Assembly: GCA_015233565.1 (NCBI GenBank) | Contig: JADFXM010000023.1 | Span: forward strand, 1 to 64,000 | DNA length: 64,000 nt | DNA from: Candidatus Rifleibacteriota bacterium | GTDB taxonomy: Bacteria > Muiribacteriota > Ozemobacteria > Ozemobacterales > Ozemobacteraceae | Direction: 5' to 3' | Shown here: positions 34,355 to 43,424 of the stretch, in pieces | Numbering within the stretch: position 1 is the first letter of the stretch | Layout of the letters: each line of letters opens with the position of its first letter | Notes under the pieces: model-generated | Database searches by the model: none | The model's input: only the letters and a program-made list of their open reading frames with translations | What the model was told of the DNA's origin: nothing | Made by a program: the position numbers and the translations under genes

Positions 34355-34371
34355 TGTGCAAAAATTGCACA
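34355..34371. promoter_or_regulatory. Perfect 17-bp palindrome TGTGCAA-AAA-TTGCACA
   Basis: Seven-base arms with a three-base spacer, the geometry of NtrC-class or other dimeric regulator sites. Sites with the same left arm lie at 37545, 47108 and 55143, all intergenic. Here it lies between converging genes, where no promoter is expected and none (GG-N10-GC) is seen nearby. Confidence 0.5.
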
Positions 34372-34418
34372 CCGAGCAAAAAGAAATTCAGGCTTGCCGA
34401 CTATTATGATATTTATCG

Positions 34419-34445
34419 CAAATTTGAATTTGCTAATTTTGCAAG
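34419..34445 (+). repeat. Copy 1 of a 27-bp AT-rich repeat flanking the clostripain gene
   Basis: Starts CAAATTTGAATTTGCTAATT and matches 24 of 27 positions with 37608-37634, same orientation. It lies 64 bases after the TGTGCAA element, as copy 2 lies 63 bases after its own. A 16-bp perfect palindrome (GCAAATT-TG-AATTTGC, 34418-34433) overlaps it. Confidence 0.5.
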
Positions 34446-34610
34446 AACCTCTAAGGATTAACAGCGAAAAAGAGTAAAAATACTTGACTTATAAACCTGC
34501 ATCAACGCAAGTGCAGAAAATTTGAAAAAAATAATTTTTCGCGAATTTTTTTTTGAATTGTATGGTTAATTGCCAATGTCAATATGAGTTTTCTCTTTGT
34601 TGCTGAAGGA

Positions 34611-37469
34611 TTAATTGAATAGTTCAAGTTGATTTTTTTGTGGGTATAATCTTTCGAGGATATCGCCCATAATCTTTGTTCGATTATTTTCTCCATCTAT
34701 CGCTTCAAATCTGAATCCGAAAAAGATGGCTGAATAGCATTTATCTCCATCTAGGGGTTGACTGATGAAAAGCCCGGCACCTTTTCCATCAGGGAGTTTT
34801 GCAATTATTCTTGCGGGGAGGGTAGCTTTCATTATTGTTACGTCTTCTTCGGTTGGGGCTGAATCTTCTCCGTTTAGTTTGAATTCAAGAGTCTCATTTT
34901 TTTGTGTAATATAGCTTAATTTATCGAAATCTCTTTCATCGTCAACGTATTCAAATCTAAGTTCGCTTTCCAGAAAGTCTTTATTTAGGTTTGCTTGTTC
35001 AAATGACTGGGCAGCGATAAAGAGGCTTCCTCCGTTTTCAAGAAATTCCTTAAGTTCGCTTGAACTTGGTGCAAGTTTTCCCATGGAGGAAACAGAAACA
35101 CTGTCAGCAATTACAAGACCGTTGTTAGAATATTTTGAAAGGATGTCTTTATAGTTATACCCAAAAAGTGAGGGATCCCAGAGGACTTGGAAGGCAACTT
35201 TGTTCGCATTGACCGCTTTTGCGATAGAAAACAAAGTTATGGGGTCTTCGACCATTTGGCCCACAAGTAATACGGGGGCTTCTCTTCGAAAAGAGGGAAT
35301 TCGGGAAATAAACTCCGCCCATTTTGAATCTTTGGCAAATTTTAGAGTTTTATAACTGGTTACGAATTGATAAGCGGGTGGGTAATAAATAGAAATTCCA
35401 TGGCTGTTTCCCATGCCTTGAGTGTGCCCTTCAGCTAATAAAGGTGAAATTTCCGGGAAATTGGGAACGACCAAAAACTCTTTGTCTTGTTTTATAGTTC
35501 TCTTGGGGGATTTCTTGCCGTTTGCATAAACTAATTGATAATTTATTTCATTAACAAACACTTTTTTGCCTAATGCTTTGTCTATAACAGGTTTGAAAGG
35601 CCCAATCTCTATTGACCAGCTTTTTTCATCAATTTGTTCAAGTTCAGATGTCGCAAGTCTTGATTGAAATACTTTTGTCCCATTTGGACGGAGCTCTTCA
35701 GGTGGCATTCTCCAGCCGTTGTATCCCCAGATGATGGATGCTGGTTGGTCTGAGGAAATTACGACTTTTTCGGAAAGTTTGTCTTTTGAAACAGGATAAC
35801 CGACGGTTTGAACTATTTTTTCACAAGTTTTTCGAATATCTTCAGGAGTATCTTTTAGATCAATGAAGGAAGAGCAAAAGTCTGCTAAATCGACAAGCGT
35901 TTCATCAGCATATTTCCTGATGGAAGCGGAAAATTTTTGCGGTCCGGAAAGGAGTTTGATATAAATGTCGTGCTTGGAAAGGAGTTGGGATCCGAGAGTG
36001 TCTGTTAGTTTTACGAGCTCCGGGATTTTTCCTAGGTCTATGGCAGATTTGGTAACAGAAGTCCCTTTTATTACTTTGTTTGTGAATGACCCTTTTTTAC
36101 TGTATGCCGCAACATATTTTTCAACCAATATTTTTGCGAATTCACGAGGTTCCATTTGAGGGTTAGCGGCGAGAGGGGCAAGGTAATCAGCATAGGGCAT
36201 TCCTGTACCGGGTTCTGTTTCTTGAGAGGCGGTCAGGAAGTCGACAGTGTCTGATAATTCATAAGCTACTTCCAGGGTAGCCATTAAGCATGCATCAAAA
36301 TCTAATAACGCAAATTTTGAAGGTTTTCCATTTTCTTGAGATAAAACTTTTTGGCCTTCTCGCAGTGCCCAGGATACGTCGGGCAGTCTGAGATATCGAT
36401 TAGATTCTTCATCCATACTTACCCCTTGCCAGCCCATTCCATGGTTCCAGATGATGACGGCAACTCTTTCAGCAGGATACGTTTTCACTCCCCAGGTTAA
36501 AAAATCAGCCAAAGATTTGGGGTTTCCCATGTCTACCTCTCCGAGATTCATAACCATTTGGCTTCCAAGTTTTGCCGGATCTGAATTTTTTGTAACAAAA
36601 TATCTTCTGGCACCAACCCAGTTTCCGTCAGAAATAGAATTTCCTTCACCCTGTTTTAAACGGTCAAGTTGTACAACCAGATTTATTTTATCGGAGCTTC
36701 CAATTTTCTCCATTTGTTTCATATTCATTAGCCCGAATCTTTCGAGGTCGTTATCAGCATTGATATAAAAAAGGATAGTCCAGGTTTTTTTCCCTTGGGA
36801 AGCTGGTGGATTGGGTTTCTGGCCTTCAGTGATATAAGTTACATTGTGTTGTGCTGTGTCATACCAATAAAGGGGGAATTTTTTTATAGGAGTTTTTGAA
36901 TAACATTGTTGAAGAGTTGGAAAGAGATCAGATTTTGATCCGCTGGCAATTTGTTCGAAGAATGATTGCCATTCGTTGAGGTTTTTTTTCAATTCCGTCT
37001 TCTGTGATTCTTCGGCATGGGAAAGTTGAAATTTTCGGCTTTGCAGAATCTTTTTAACCATTACGCCATAACCTAGATTCCAGGGTTGGTGAGTTTTTTT
37101 TAATCTCTTGAAAATGGAAGGGTCAAATTGTGAATTCTTTGAAATGGAGTCTGCAGCAAAATCACTCAGTTCTGCCAACTTATCATTAAAATTTTGGATG
37201 AGTGGTGCTTTTCCACGGCCGAGTATGTTAAATTCAAAGTTATTGCGTATATCTTCATCGAAATCTTTGAGCAACTTTTTAAGGAAATCAGAGTTTCTTT
37301 TGTCTGATAGGTAATCTAAAGTTATTTTTTTTGTCCAGATTTCCTGAATTTGAGAAATTTCTTCCAGTAATTTATTTGTTTCAGTGGCATTTTGGGATTC
37401 AGCCTTGGCTGGGAAGGGGAAAAAGGCAAAAAGAAGTATGATTCCCATTATGCGTGCTAGGCTTTTCAT
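34611..37469 (-). CDS. Secreted clostripain-family (C11) cysteine peptidase
   Basis: 952 residues. Signal peptide MKSLARIMGIILLFAFFPFPAKA. An N-terminal helical region (about 25-215) precedes the C11 peptidase domain, which starts at KKTWTILFYINADNDLE (about 228). Catalytic His343 sits in VAVIIWNHGMGW and Cys394 in LLDFDACLMATLEVAYEL. The C-terminal half (about 560-950) has a beta-rich segment and a region resembling a Rossmann-like domain (APVLLVGQMVEDPITLFSI), unassigned. Family members cut after Arg or Lys and are often exported. The gene stands alone. A TGTGCAA element lies 76 bases upstream of the ATG. Confidence 0.88.
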   Translation of the reverse strand: MKSLARIMGIILLFAFFPFPAKAESQNATETNKLLEEISQIQEIWTKKITLDYLSDKRNSDFLKKLLKDFDEDIRNNFEFNILGRGKAPLIQNFNDKLAELSDFAADSISKNSQFDPSIFKRLKKTHQPWNLGYGVMVKKILQSRKFQLSHAEESQKTELKKNLNEWQSFFEQIASGSKSDLFPTLQQCYSKTPIKKFPLYWYDTAQHNVTYITEGQKPNPPASQGKKTWTILFYINADNDLERFGLMNMKQMEKIGSSDKINLVVQLDRLKQGEGNSISDGNWVGARRYFVTKNSDPAKLGSQMVMNLGEVDMGNPKSLADFLTWGVKTYPAERVAVIIWNHGMGWQGVSMDEESNRYLRLPDVSWALREGQKVLSQENGKPSKFALLDFDACLMATLEVAYELSDTVDFLTASQETEPGTGMPYADYLAPLAANPQMEPREFAKILVEKYVAAYSKKGSFTNKVIKGTSVTKSAIDLGKIPELVKLTDTLGSQLLSKHDIYIKLLSGPQKFSASIRKYADETLVDLADFCSSFIDLKDTPEDIRKTCEKIVQTVGYPVSKDKLSEKVVISSDQPASIIWGYNGWRMPPEELRPNGTKVFQSRLATSELEQIDEKSWSIEIGPFKPVIDKALGKKVFVNEINYQLVYANGKKSPKRTIKQDKEFLVVPNFPEISPLLAEGHTQGMGNSHGISIYYPPAYQFVTSYKTLKFAKDSKWAEFISRIPSFRREAPVLLVGQMVEDPITLFSIAKAVNANKVAFQVLWDPSLFGYNYKDILSKYSNNGLVIADSVSVSSMGKLAPSSSELKEFLENGGSLFIAAQSFEQANLNKDFLESELRFEYVDDERDFDKLSYITQKNETLEFKLNGEDSAPTEEDVTIMKATLPARIIAKLPDGKGAGLFISQPLDGDKCYSAIFFGFRFEAIDGENNRTKIMGDILERLYPQKNQLELFN

Positions 37470-37544
37470 ATTTTTCTCCTTAGTTGGTGATTATTTTTTA
37501 ATTATAAGGAAAAAAGTTCAAGTCTCAAAGGTTCATACTGATAA

Positions 37545-37561
37545 TGTGCAAATTTTATACA
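37545..37561. promoter_or_regulatory. 17-bp TGTGCAA-ATT-TTATACA element
   Basis: Matches the palindrome at 34355 in 12 of 14 arm positions, with the same 7-3-7 spacing. It lies between the divergent clostripain (76 bases away) and CNB/CpaE genes. No GG-N10-GC promoter lies on either strand within range, so a role as a direct operator for clostripain is possible. Confidence 0.4.
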
Positions 37562-37607
37562 CCTAGTTGGCAAAATTTAGCGACTTTTGTTTTTGGAAAA
37601 AATTCTT

Positions 37608-37634
37608 CAAATTAGAATTTGCTAATTTTCCAAA
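37608..37634 (+). repeat. Copy 2 of the 27-bp repeat flanking the clostripain gene
   Basis: Starts CAAATTAGAATTTGCTAATT, with 24/27 identity to 34419-34445 in the same orientation. Together with the TGTGCAA elements, the two flanks of the clostripain gene look like diverged copies of one about 90-base segment. Confidence 0.45.
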
Positions 37635-37666
37635 GCCTTTCTGGAAAAAAAAGAAATATTTTTTTG

Positions 37667-37696
37667 TTGAACAGGAAATAAAATGGTAGTTATACT
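37667..37696 (+). promoter_or_regulatory. Candidate sigma-70-type promoter for the CNB/CpaE gene
   Basis: TTGAAC (37667-37672), 18-base spacer, TATACT (37691-37696). It would give a leader of about 220 bases before the ATG at 37926. Confidence 0.4.
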
Positions 37697-37761
37697 ACTT
37701 TACTAGAAAAGAAAAAATTGAATCATTAGTAAATGGGTTGAAAAGGTTAATTATCGTCGTT

Positions 37762-37795
37762 GCTAAAACGGGTGAGTTTTGCGTTAGTTTTTTTT
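37762..37795 (+). other. Hairpin plus T8 tract in the 5' leader of the CNB/CpaE gene
   Basis: GCTAAAAC (37762-37769) can pair with GTTTT (37776-37780) or with CGTTAG (37782-37787), followed directly by eight T (37788-37795). This looks like a weak attenuator inside a 220-base leader. No known riboswitch consensus was recognised in the leader. The rest of the 37470-37925 gap has no ORF. Confidence 0.35.
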
Positions 37796-37925
37796 AAAGA
37801 GAGATTTCTTATATAGGCAAAGAATTGTTGCTTGTAAGGCTCACAAGACGAGTGTTTCTCCAAGAAAGCTACTTAATTCCTTTCTTAGGCATACTGAAAG
37901 GATACGAAAAAAATTAGGGTGAAAA

Positions 37926-39140
37926 ATGATTAATTTAAAAACATTCTCCTTTCTGAGTACTCTTCCCGGCCGAGAAGTTGAAAATTTAAAAAAATTAGGA
38001 CGTCATCTGAAATTAATTTCTGGCACTCCACTGATAAAAGAGAAAGAGCCGTTCAAAGAATTTATCCTTCTTTTATCGGGACAAATTTCGGTGGGAAAAG
38101 CTCATCATGGGAAAAGAAAGACCATTTTTTCGATTGATCCCGGAAATGCCTATGGTGAGGTGGAAATTTTAAATGGGACAACTACCCTCACTTCTCTGGT
38201 GGGAACGCAGGATTATGAAGTTTTGCTGATTCCCAAAGAAGAGATTTTAAGATTGATTGGGCTTTATCCGGGTTTTGCACGTGAAATCAGGTCAAGCTAT
38301 TGCCAACGGGCTTCTCTTTTACTTGAAGAGGGAGTTGCCAAGTCTAGATCCGGGCAAATTATCTGTTTTTTTAATGTCAAGGGTGGAGCAGGGAAATCAG
38401 TAATTTCCGCAAATACTGCTTTAATGCTAAAGAAAAGTTATAGAAAAAAAGTTGTTCTGGTTGATCTCAATCTTTGTTTTGGGGACCAACCGATAATTTT
38501 AAATCTTCCCAATGAAAAGAATTTTTTTGAACTTTCCAGAATAAGACCCCCAATGAATTTTGAAAAAATTCAAACACAATTAACAGTTCACCCCACAGGA
38601 TTAAGAGTTTTGTTTTCCCCGCCTCTTCCTGAACAGGGTGCTCAAATCAGGATTGATTTTGTTGAACAGGTTTTGGAGATTTTGAAAGATAATTTCGATT
38701 TTGTTATTGTTGATACACAAAATCAGTTTGGAGACCTCGAAATAAAAACGTTGGAATTGAGTGATATGATTTTTTTGATGACTACCATGGAATTAACTTT
38801 CATCAAAAATACTAAACTTATAATTGACCTTTTGCAGAAGTTAAAAATTCCAAGAGAAAAAGTAAAAGTAGTATTGAATCGTGCTTTTAAAAGTCTGGGA
38901 TTGGAACCTTCCCAGGTTGAAGTTTCGTTGAGATATGCAATTAGTCATTTTATTCCGAGTGAGGGTGAAATTGTTATTCCTTCTGTGAATACTGGGACTC
39001 CTTTTGTAATGCAAAAAAAACTGGAAGGAAGCCCTCTTATTGTTGCATTGGAAAAAATTTGCTCACGATTAGTTGGCGAAGATCCTAACCCTGGGACTTG
39101 GAATATGTTTTCTGTAGTAAAGGATGTTTTTGGGTTATAA
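37926..39140 (+). CDS. Cyclic-nucleotide-binding domain fused to a CpaE/MinD-like ATPase
   Basis: 404 residues. Residues about 1-125 form a CRP-type beta-roll domain (FKEFILLLSGQISVG, then GNAYGEVEILNG). The phosphate-binding cassette reads GEVEILNGTTTLTS and lacks the Arg that binds the cyclic phosphate, so canonical cAMP binding is doubtful. From about residue 143 follows a ParA/MinD ATPase of CpaE type: KGGAGKSVISANTAL (deviant Walker A), VVLVDLNLCFGDQ and FDFVIVDTQ. CpaE-like ATPases place pilus machinery at a pole. The fusion would let a bound signal or partner control localisation. GGGTG precedes the ATG. Confidence 0.85.
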   Translation: MINLKTFSFLSTLPGREVENLKKLGRHLKLISGTPLIKEKEPFKEFILLLSGQISVGKAHHGKRKTIFSIDPGNAYGEVEILNGTTTLTSLVGTQDYEVLLIPKEEILRLIGLYPGFAREIRSSYCQRASLLLEEGVAKSRSGQIICFFNVKGGAGKSVISANTALMLKKSYRKKVVLVDLNLCFGDQPIILNLPNEKNFFELSRIRPPMNFEKIQTQLTVHPTGLRVLFSPPLPEQGAQIRIDFVEQVLEILKDNFDFVIVDTQNQFGDLEIKTLELSDMIFLMTTMELTFIKNTKLIIDLLQKLKIPREKVKVVLNRAFKSLGLEPSQVEVSLRYAISHFIPSEGEIVIPSVNTGTPFVMQKKLEGSPLIVALEKICSRLVGEDPNPGTWNMFSVVKDVFGL

Positions 39141-39157
39141 TTTCCCCACTGGAAAAT

Positions 39158-40042
39158 TCACCAAAAAAGTTGGAATTTTTCTTCAAATCCGATGGGGTTA
39201 TAACTTAGTTTGGAGATTCTTAATCCTTCGATTCCAAGATCGGTTTCACGATTGATTATTTTCACTTTTGCTGGGAGATGGTTTGCCATTGCCCAGTTAA
39301 GAAGTTGATAAATGCCTTTAATTGATCTCTCACCTTTTTCAAGGTTGACTACCCAGCAATCTTCATTAATGGGGGAAGCTACAGAGAATCCAACTATTTT
39401 ATTTTCCAGGTGAACGATCAAGATCAACCCACCAATTTTGTTAAGTTTGGGGAGCATTCTTTGGGCAGCAAGGTATTCAAGTTTGAAAGTGAGTCCTTCA
39501 CTTGAATTGTCGGAATACCACTTTTCAAGATAGTCTAATATTTCTGCGGGGCTGTCCTTTAAAAGCTCAATTTTCAAATTTTCATTGAGCATCAAACGAT
39601 TTACAAAATTTTTCTTCTGGTGAAAACGTCTTCCATTAAGTTCGGCGAGGTCAATTCTTTCATAGAGATAATCAAAATCATCTCGCAGGGGAAGAATTTG
39701 GGCTGGGGGAAGGGACTTTTGAATTTCTTCAGTAATTTTTTTTGGAACGAACCTTAAGACTGGTGGATTGCAACTATCCAGAATTTTTTTCAGAGTAGAG
39801 GAGAGATCTCCGTTTCCGAGGGGGGGGAGGAAAAGATACAAATTATCGGGGCCCTCTACTGAAATTATCAAGAAGTCGTTTAATTTAGAAATTTGAGGTG
39901 GATTTTTCAGGTACCAACCCAATAAATTGTAAATTGCAAAATCAGAGGAATAAATTTGTTTCTTACTAAGGAGAGATTCAATTTGTGAGAAATCATCTAA
40001 TGAAAGCTCTTTTTGACTCGGAAATTGGGGGAGTTCAATCAT
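39158..40042 (-). CDS. DUF2156 family (phosphatidylglycerol lysyltransferase C-terminal-like) protein
   Basis: 294 residues, GNAT-like fold. Family blocks: FDYLYERIDLAELNGRRFHQKKNFVNRLM in the middle, ILIVHLENKIVGFSVA, and the closing NRETDLGIEGLRISKLSYNP. Length and motifs match stand-alone DUF2156 proteins, which are related to the MprF aminoacyl-lipid transferase domain. No membrane span, so it would act in the cytoplasm on an unknown acceptor. It converges on the CNB/CpaE gene with 17 bases between stops. Confidence 0.85.
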   Translation of the reverse strand: MIELPQFPSQKELSLDDFSQIESLLSKKQIYSSDFAIYNLLGWYLKNPPQISKLNDFLIISVEGPDNLYLFLPPLGNGDLSSTLKKILDSCNPPVLRFVPKKITEEIQKSLPPAQILPLRDDFDYLYERIDLAELNGRRFHQKKNFVNRLMLNENLKIELLKDSPAEILDYLEKWYSDNSSEGLTFKLEYLAAQRMLPKLNKIGGLILIVHLENKIVGFSVASPINEDCWVVNLEKGERSIKGIYQLLNWAMANHLPAKVKIINRETDLGIEGLRISKLSYNPIGFEEKFQLFW

Positions 40043-40403
40043 TGTGAAATTTTAGCATAAAATTTGCTTCAGGTCGAATTTTTGTAAAATAATATATTAT
40101 AACGGGTGTTCCAGTTGCGTATTCTCAATTGGTGCAGTATTGAAGCTAATCAAAGGCCAAAATGGCGATATTTCAAAAAATGCAGGACACTCATGAAACA
40201 ATCTTCAACAGAGATTTTTACTCAAATGAAATATTGGCTACCCACTTTTTGAAAAACCGCTTTCTTTTTACTTTCTAGTGCTGATTTTAGATCATCCTCT
40301 CGTTGGAACATCAGTTGTAAAGGTGGCAATTTTCAATCAAAACAATAAAAATTTAGAGTTCAAAAATTGATACACTCGAACAAAACTGTGATAGACTTTT
40401 CAT
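40043..40403. other. Divergent intergenic region DUF2156 / SpoIIE-type phosphatase
   Basis: 361 bases. A 38-codon frame (40162-40278, AAAGG five bases before its ATG) is present but compositionally weak. Two GG-N10-GC spacings occur (40105-40118 plus; 40146-40159 minus, reading TGGCC...TAGCT), both with imperfect boxes. A TTGATA / TGATAG pair just ahead of the 40404 ATG would give an almost leaderless message. Confidence 0.35.
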
Positions 40404-43400
40404 ATGTTAGATTTTTCTCAGTCAACAGCACTAAAAAATAAGATTAATTTTTGGTTTTCGATAATTTTTTTTGCTGGATTGCCCATTCTTTTGCTTTTTT
40501 TTGCCTGGAATTTTGTTGAAGTTCATCGTTATCAAAATAAAAAGAAAGAAATTTTTGAGGATGCTGATAGGACATTATTTCGCCTAAAAAAAGAGGGTGG
40601 GGATTTATTTTTCATTCAGAAGAAAGTAAATCTTGTTTATGGGGAATTTTGCGAAAAGCATATCTCTTCCAAAGATATCCAGGAATTTCTTGAAAATTTT
40701 CGAAAATCCAATCTTGGTTTTATTGAGTTTTACTTTTTTGATAAAAAAAGCGATTTTATTTCTTACCCAGGTGATGATGGAAAATTCAGAAAAGTTTTGA
40801 GTCGCCTTTACCTTGCCCTTTCAGAGCCTGAAGCTTTTGGCCAGGACAAGATGCTTCAACAGTATAAGCCGGTTTTTAAATCATTGCTTGGAGATGTTGA
40901 CCCAAACAGCCTAATTGGCATGAAGGGCACATTTATTCCAGTTTCATTGAGCTCGAAGCCAGGCTTTTTTTATTGGAACACTTTTTATCGTTCTGAAGAT
41001 GTGTTTAACTCATCTAATAAAAGGGGAGCTTTTCAACCTGATTCTAACGAACCCATTTTTCAGGGTGGAATGATGGCGGTTTTTGAAGAGGAGAAGATCC
41101 CCAAGGGGCTTTCAATTCAAACCCTTTTAGGTGAAATTAACAAAGATTGTTCAGAGGGGAACAGCTTTGGATGTTTTGACTTTGGGGACTTAGTTTTTTC
41201 AAAAAAGTGGTCTGAATTTGCAATCACCTCAGGAATAAAGTTAGAGGAACTTGGAAAAGCTATTCGTGAGATGCAAAAAAAATTCATCAGACAGGAAGTT
41301 CTATCTGATTATTTGATCTCCATTTTACCGTTTGATGAAGAAAAGGTGTTTTTTGGAATTTATCCCCTTCGAAATTTGCAAGACTTCAAAATTAAGGGAA
41401 TTTTGCTTTTAATTAGTTTATTTATTTTTTTTCTGGTAATTCTATTCGCTTATAAAATTTATATTACCCAGGAATTTAAATACATTTCGATTCGAAAGAA
41501 ATTGATTGCGCTTTTTCTGTATGCAACGGCGATTCCTACCTTTTCTTTTGTTCTGTTGTGTTATCAGTATTTGTCGGACAAAAAAGATGTAATGCTAAAT
41601 GAGCAATTTTCCAAATTACAAGATGCAATCTCCAATCTTGACGAAAATTATCAAATTGCTCTCAACCAACTGAAAACCAGGTTTTTGAAATTATCTCGGA
41701 GTTCTTTCCTTAAGAAAAGGGATATAGCTAAACTCGGGAAAATATATGAAAACTGGAATGAGAAAGACATTTCAGATTCCATTTTTTTAGGAGAAAGTTC
41801 AGGAGAATTTTCATTCAAGCCCCCGAAGAGCAAAACGAACGATTTTGCTGTGAAAGTCATTACGACAATAATGAGGAAAATGTTTCAAAAAAAGAATGTT
41901 GACACTCCAGGTTTAGGGAAGAACTTTTTTGCGGAAGCAATGGTGGATTCACTCGCTGAGAGCCTCGTTTCGGTTTTTGGTGGAACAGGAGGGGCCAAAT
42001 CGCTTTTTGAACAATTTTTGCGGAAGACTGATGAACTCCATGAAATTTCATTGGGAAATCAGACTCAATATTTTTTCCTTAGCTTTATTCCCGGGCCAAG
42101 TGGCCCTTTTCAAAGCTTATTGATTATCAATGAAACGAAGAGAACTTTGAGTAAGCATTACCTTCGTTGGGCAGTCGAAAAAAGAGGAAAAAAGATCAGG
42201 AAAGCTTTTTCTATACAGCTGGGCTATTCAGTGAATTCCGGAAATAGGGAAATAAAGCCAGTTGAGTTTTCAAAATATCCCTTTTTGAAGGAAATAATTG
42301 AAAAAGTTCAGAGCAGTCGAAATCCTCAAACTGGTTTTTTTCAAATTAGCGGAGAAAACTATCTTATTGCCTGCTCACCATTGAAGAAAATGGGTGAATA
42401 CATAGCTTTTGCTTTATTTCCACAAAAAATTATTGATGGTACGATAAAAGAGATTTCGCTAAAGATGTTTGGGATATCGATTATGAGCGGAATTTTCGCT
42501 TTTTTTATTGGTTTGATTCTTTCCAAACAATTTATTTGGCCGATTAGGGAATTAGCATTTGGAATCCAAGCAATCGAGGATCGAAAGTTCGATTATTGTA
42601 TTCCTTCACTTGCAAACGATGAATTTGGTGATCTGGGGGTAACCTTTAACAGAATGATGGAGAGCCTTCAGGAAATCCATGTTGCAAAAGTGGTCCAAGA
42701 AGCTTTGTTTCCTGAGAAAAGTCTTTTACTCGGTGAATATGAAGTCACTGGTTCTTCTGAAACCATGTCGGATTTAGGGGGAGATTTTTTTGATTATTTT
42801 GTAATTGCTGATCGGTATATTTTAACCCTTATTGGAGATGTTACAGGCCATGGAATTTCAGCTGCTTTGTTAATGGCAATGGCGAAAAGTGGAATTTTCA
42901 TGCTGGAAGACAACATAATACTCAATCCAGTTGCTAGTTTAGAGAGAATCAATCAAATGATATTCAGGACAGTAAAGAAAAAGAAGATGATGACTTTTTT
43001 TTATTCAGTGATAGATATTCAAGAAAATAAATTCTTGTTTTCAAATGCTGGGCATTGCTACCCAATTTTCTACACAAATTCAGAACAGAGGTTAGATTTC
43101 TTAAAATTACCCGCATATCCATTGGGAAGCCGAAATAAAACCAGATATCAATTAATCGAAAAAAGATTCGAATCAGAGGATGTATTGGTTTTATATACGG
43201 ATGGTATTGTTGAAACAAAGGATATTAATGATGAAATGATTGGTTTTCATGGGATTGAGAAAATGGCACTGAGCACATTGATGAATTTTTCAACTTCCAG
43301 GGAAATACATGACCAACTCTGGAAAGAGTTTGAAACTTCAAGGGACTTTCGTCCTTCAAATGACGATGTAACTTTAATTGTAATTAAGCGACGAATTGCT

Positions 43401-43424
43401 CCGAAGAATAATAAAAAAAAGTAA
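40404..43424 (+). CDS. Membrane SpoIIE-type PP2C serine phosphatase with HAMP domain
   Basis: 1006 residues. Membrane spans near 18-36, 332-350, 367-388 and 690-710, with large extracytoplasmic parts between them. A HAMP domain (about 710-765, IWPIRELAFGIQAIEDRKFDY) leads into a PP2C/SpoIIE phosphatase (about 780-1000). Metal-binding acids are in DLGGDFFDYF, IGDVTGHGISAALLMAMAK and the final DDVTLIVIK. Such proteins dephosphorylate STAS anti-anti-sigma proteins. The STAS gene at 45920 is the natural candidate substrate. The ATG has no clear Shine-Dalgarno. Confidence 0.92.
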   Translation: MLDFSQSTALKNKINFWFSIIFFAGLPILLLFFAWNFVEVHRYQNKKKEIFEDADRTLFRLKKEGGDLFFIQKKVNLVYGEFCEKHISSKDIQEFLENFRKSNLGFIEFYFFDKKSDFISYPGDDGKFRKVLSRLYLALSEPEAFGQDKMLQQYKPVFKSLLGDVDPNSLIGMKGTFIPVSLSSKPGFFYWNTFYRSEDVFNSSNKRGAFQPDSNEPIFQGGMMAVFEEEKIPKGLSIQTLLGEINKDCSEGNSFGCFDFGDLVFSKKWSEFAITSGIKLEELGKAIREMQKKFIRQEVLSDYLISILPFDEEKVFFGIYPLRNLQDFKIKGILLLISLFIFFLVILFAYKIYITQEFKYISIRKKLIALFLYATAIPTFSFVLLCYQYLSDKKDVMLNEQFSKLQDAISNLDENYQIALNQLKTRFLKLSRSSFLKKRDIAKLGKIYENWNEKDISDSIFLGESSGEFSFKPPKSKTNDFAVKVITTIMRKMFQKKNVDTPGLGKNFFAEAMVDSLAESLVSVFGGTGGAKSLFEQFLRKTDELHEISLGNQTQYFFLSFIPGPSGPFQSLLIINETKRTLSKHYLRWAVEKRGKKIRKAFSIQLGYSVNSGNREIKPVEFSKYPFLKEIIEKVQSSRNPQTGFFQISGENYLIACSPLKKMGEYIAFALFPQKIIDGTIKEISLKMFGISIMSGIFAFFIGLILSKQFIWPIRELAFGIQAIEDRKFDYCIPSLANDEFGDLGVTFNRMMESLQEIHVAKVVQEALFPEKSLLLGEYEVTGSSETMSDLGGDFFDYFVIADRYILTLIGDVTGHGISAALLMAMAKSGIFMLEDNIILNPVASLERINQMIFRTVKKKKMMTFFYSVIDIQENKFLFSNAGHCYPIFYTNSEQRLDFLKLPAYPLGSRNKTRYQLIEKRFESEDVLVLYTDGIVETKDINDEMIGFHGIEKMALSTLMNFSTSREIHDQLWKEFETSRDFRPSNDDVTLIVIKRRIAPKNNKKK

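Noticed and set aside
37567..37582. TTGGCAAAATTTAGCG near the 37545 element
   Set aside because: Spacing between GG and GC is nine, not ten, so it should not work as a sigma-54 promoter.
40162..40278. 38-codon ORF with AAAGG before its ATG in the DUF2156/SpoIIE intergenic region
   Set aside because: Phe-rich, promoter boxes imperfect and no terminator; not enough to call a gene.
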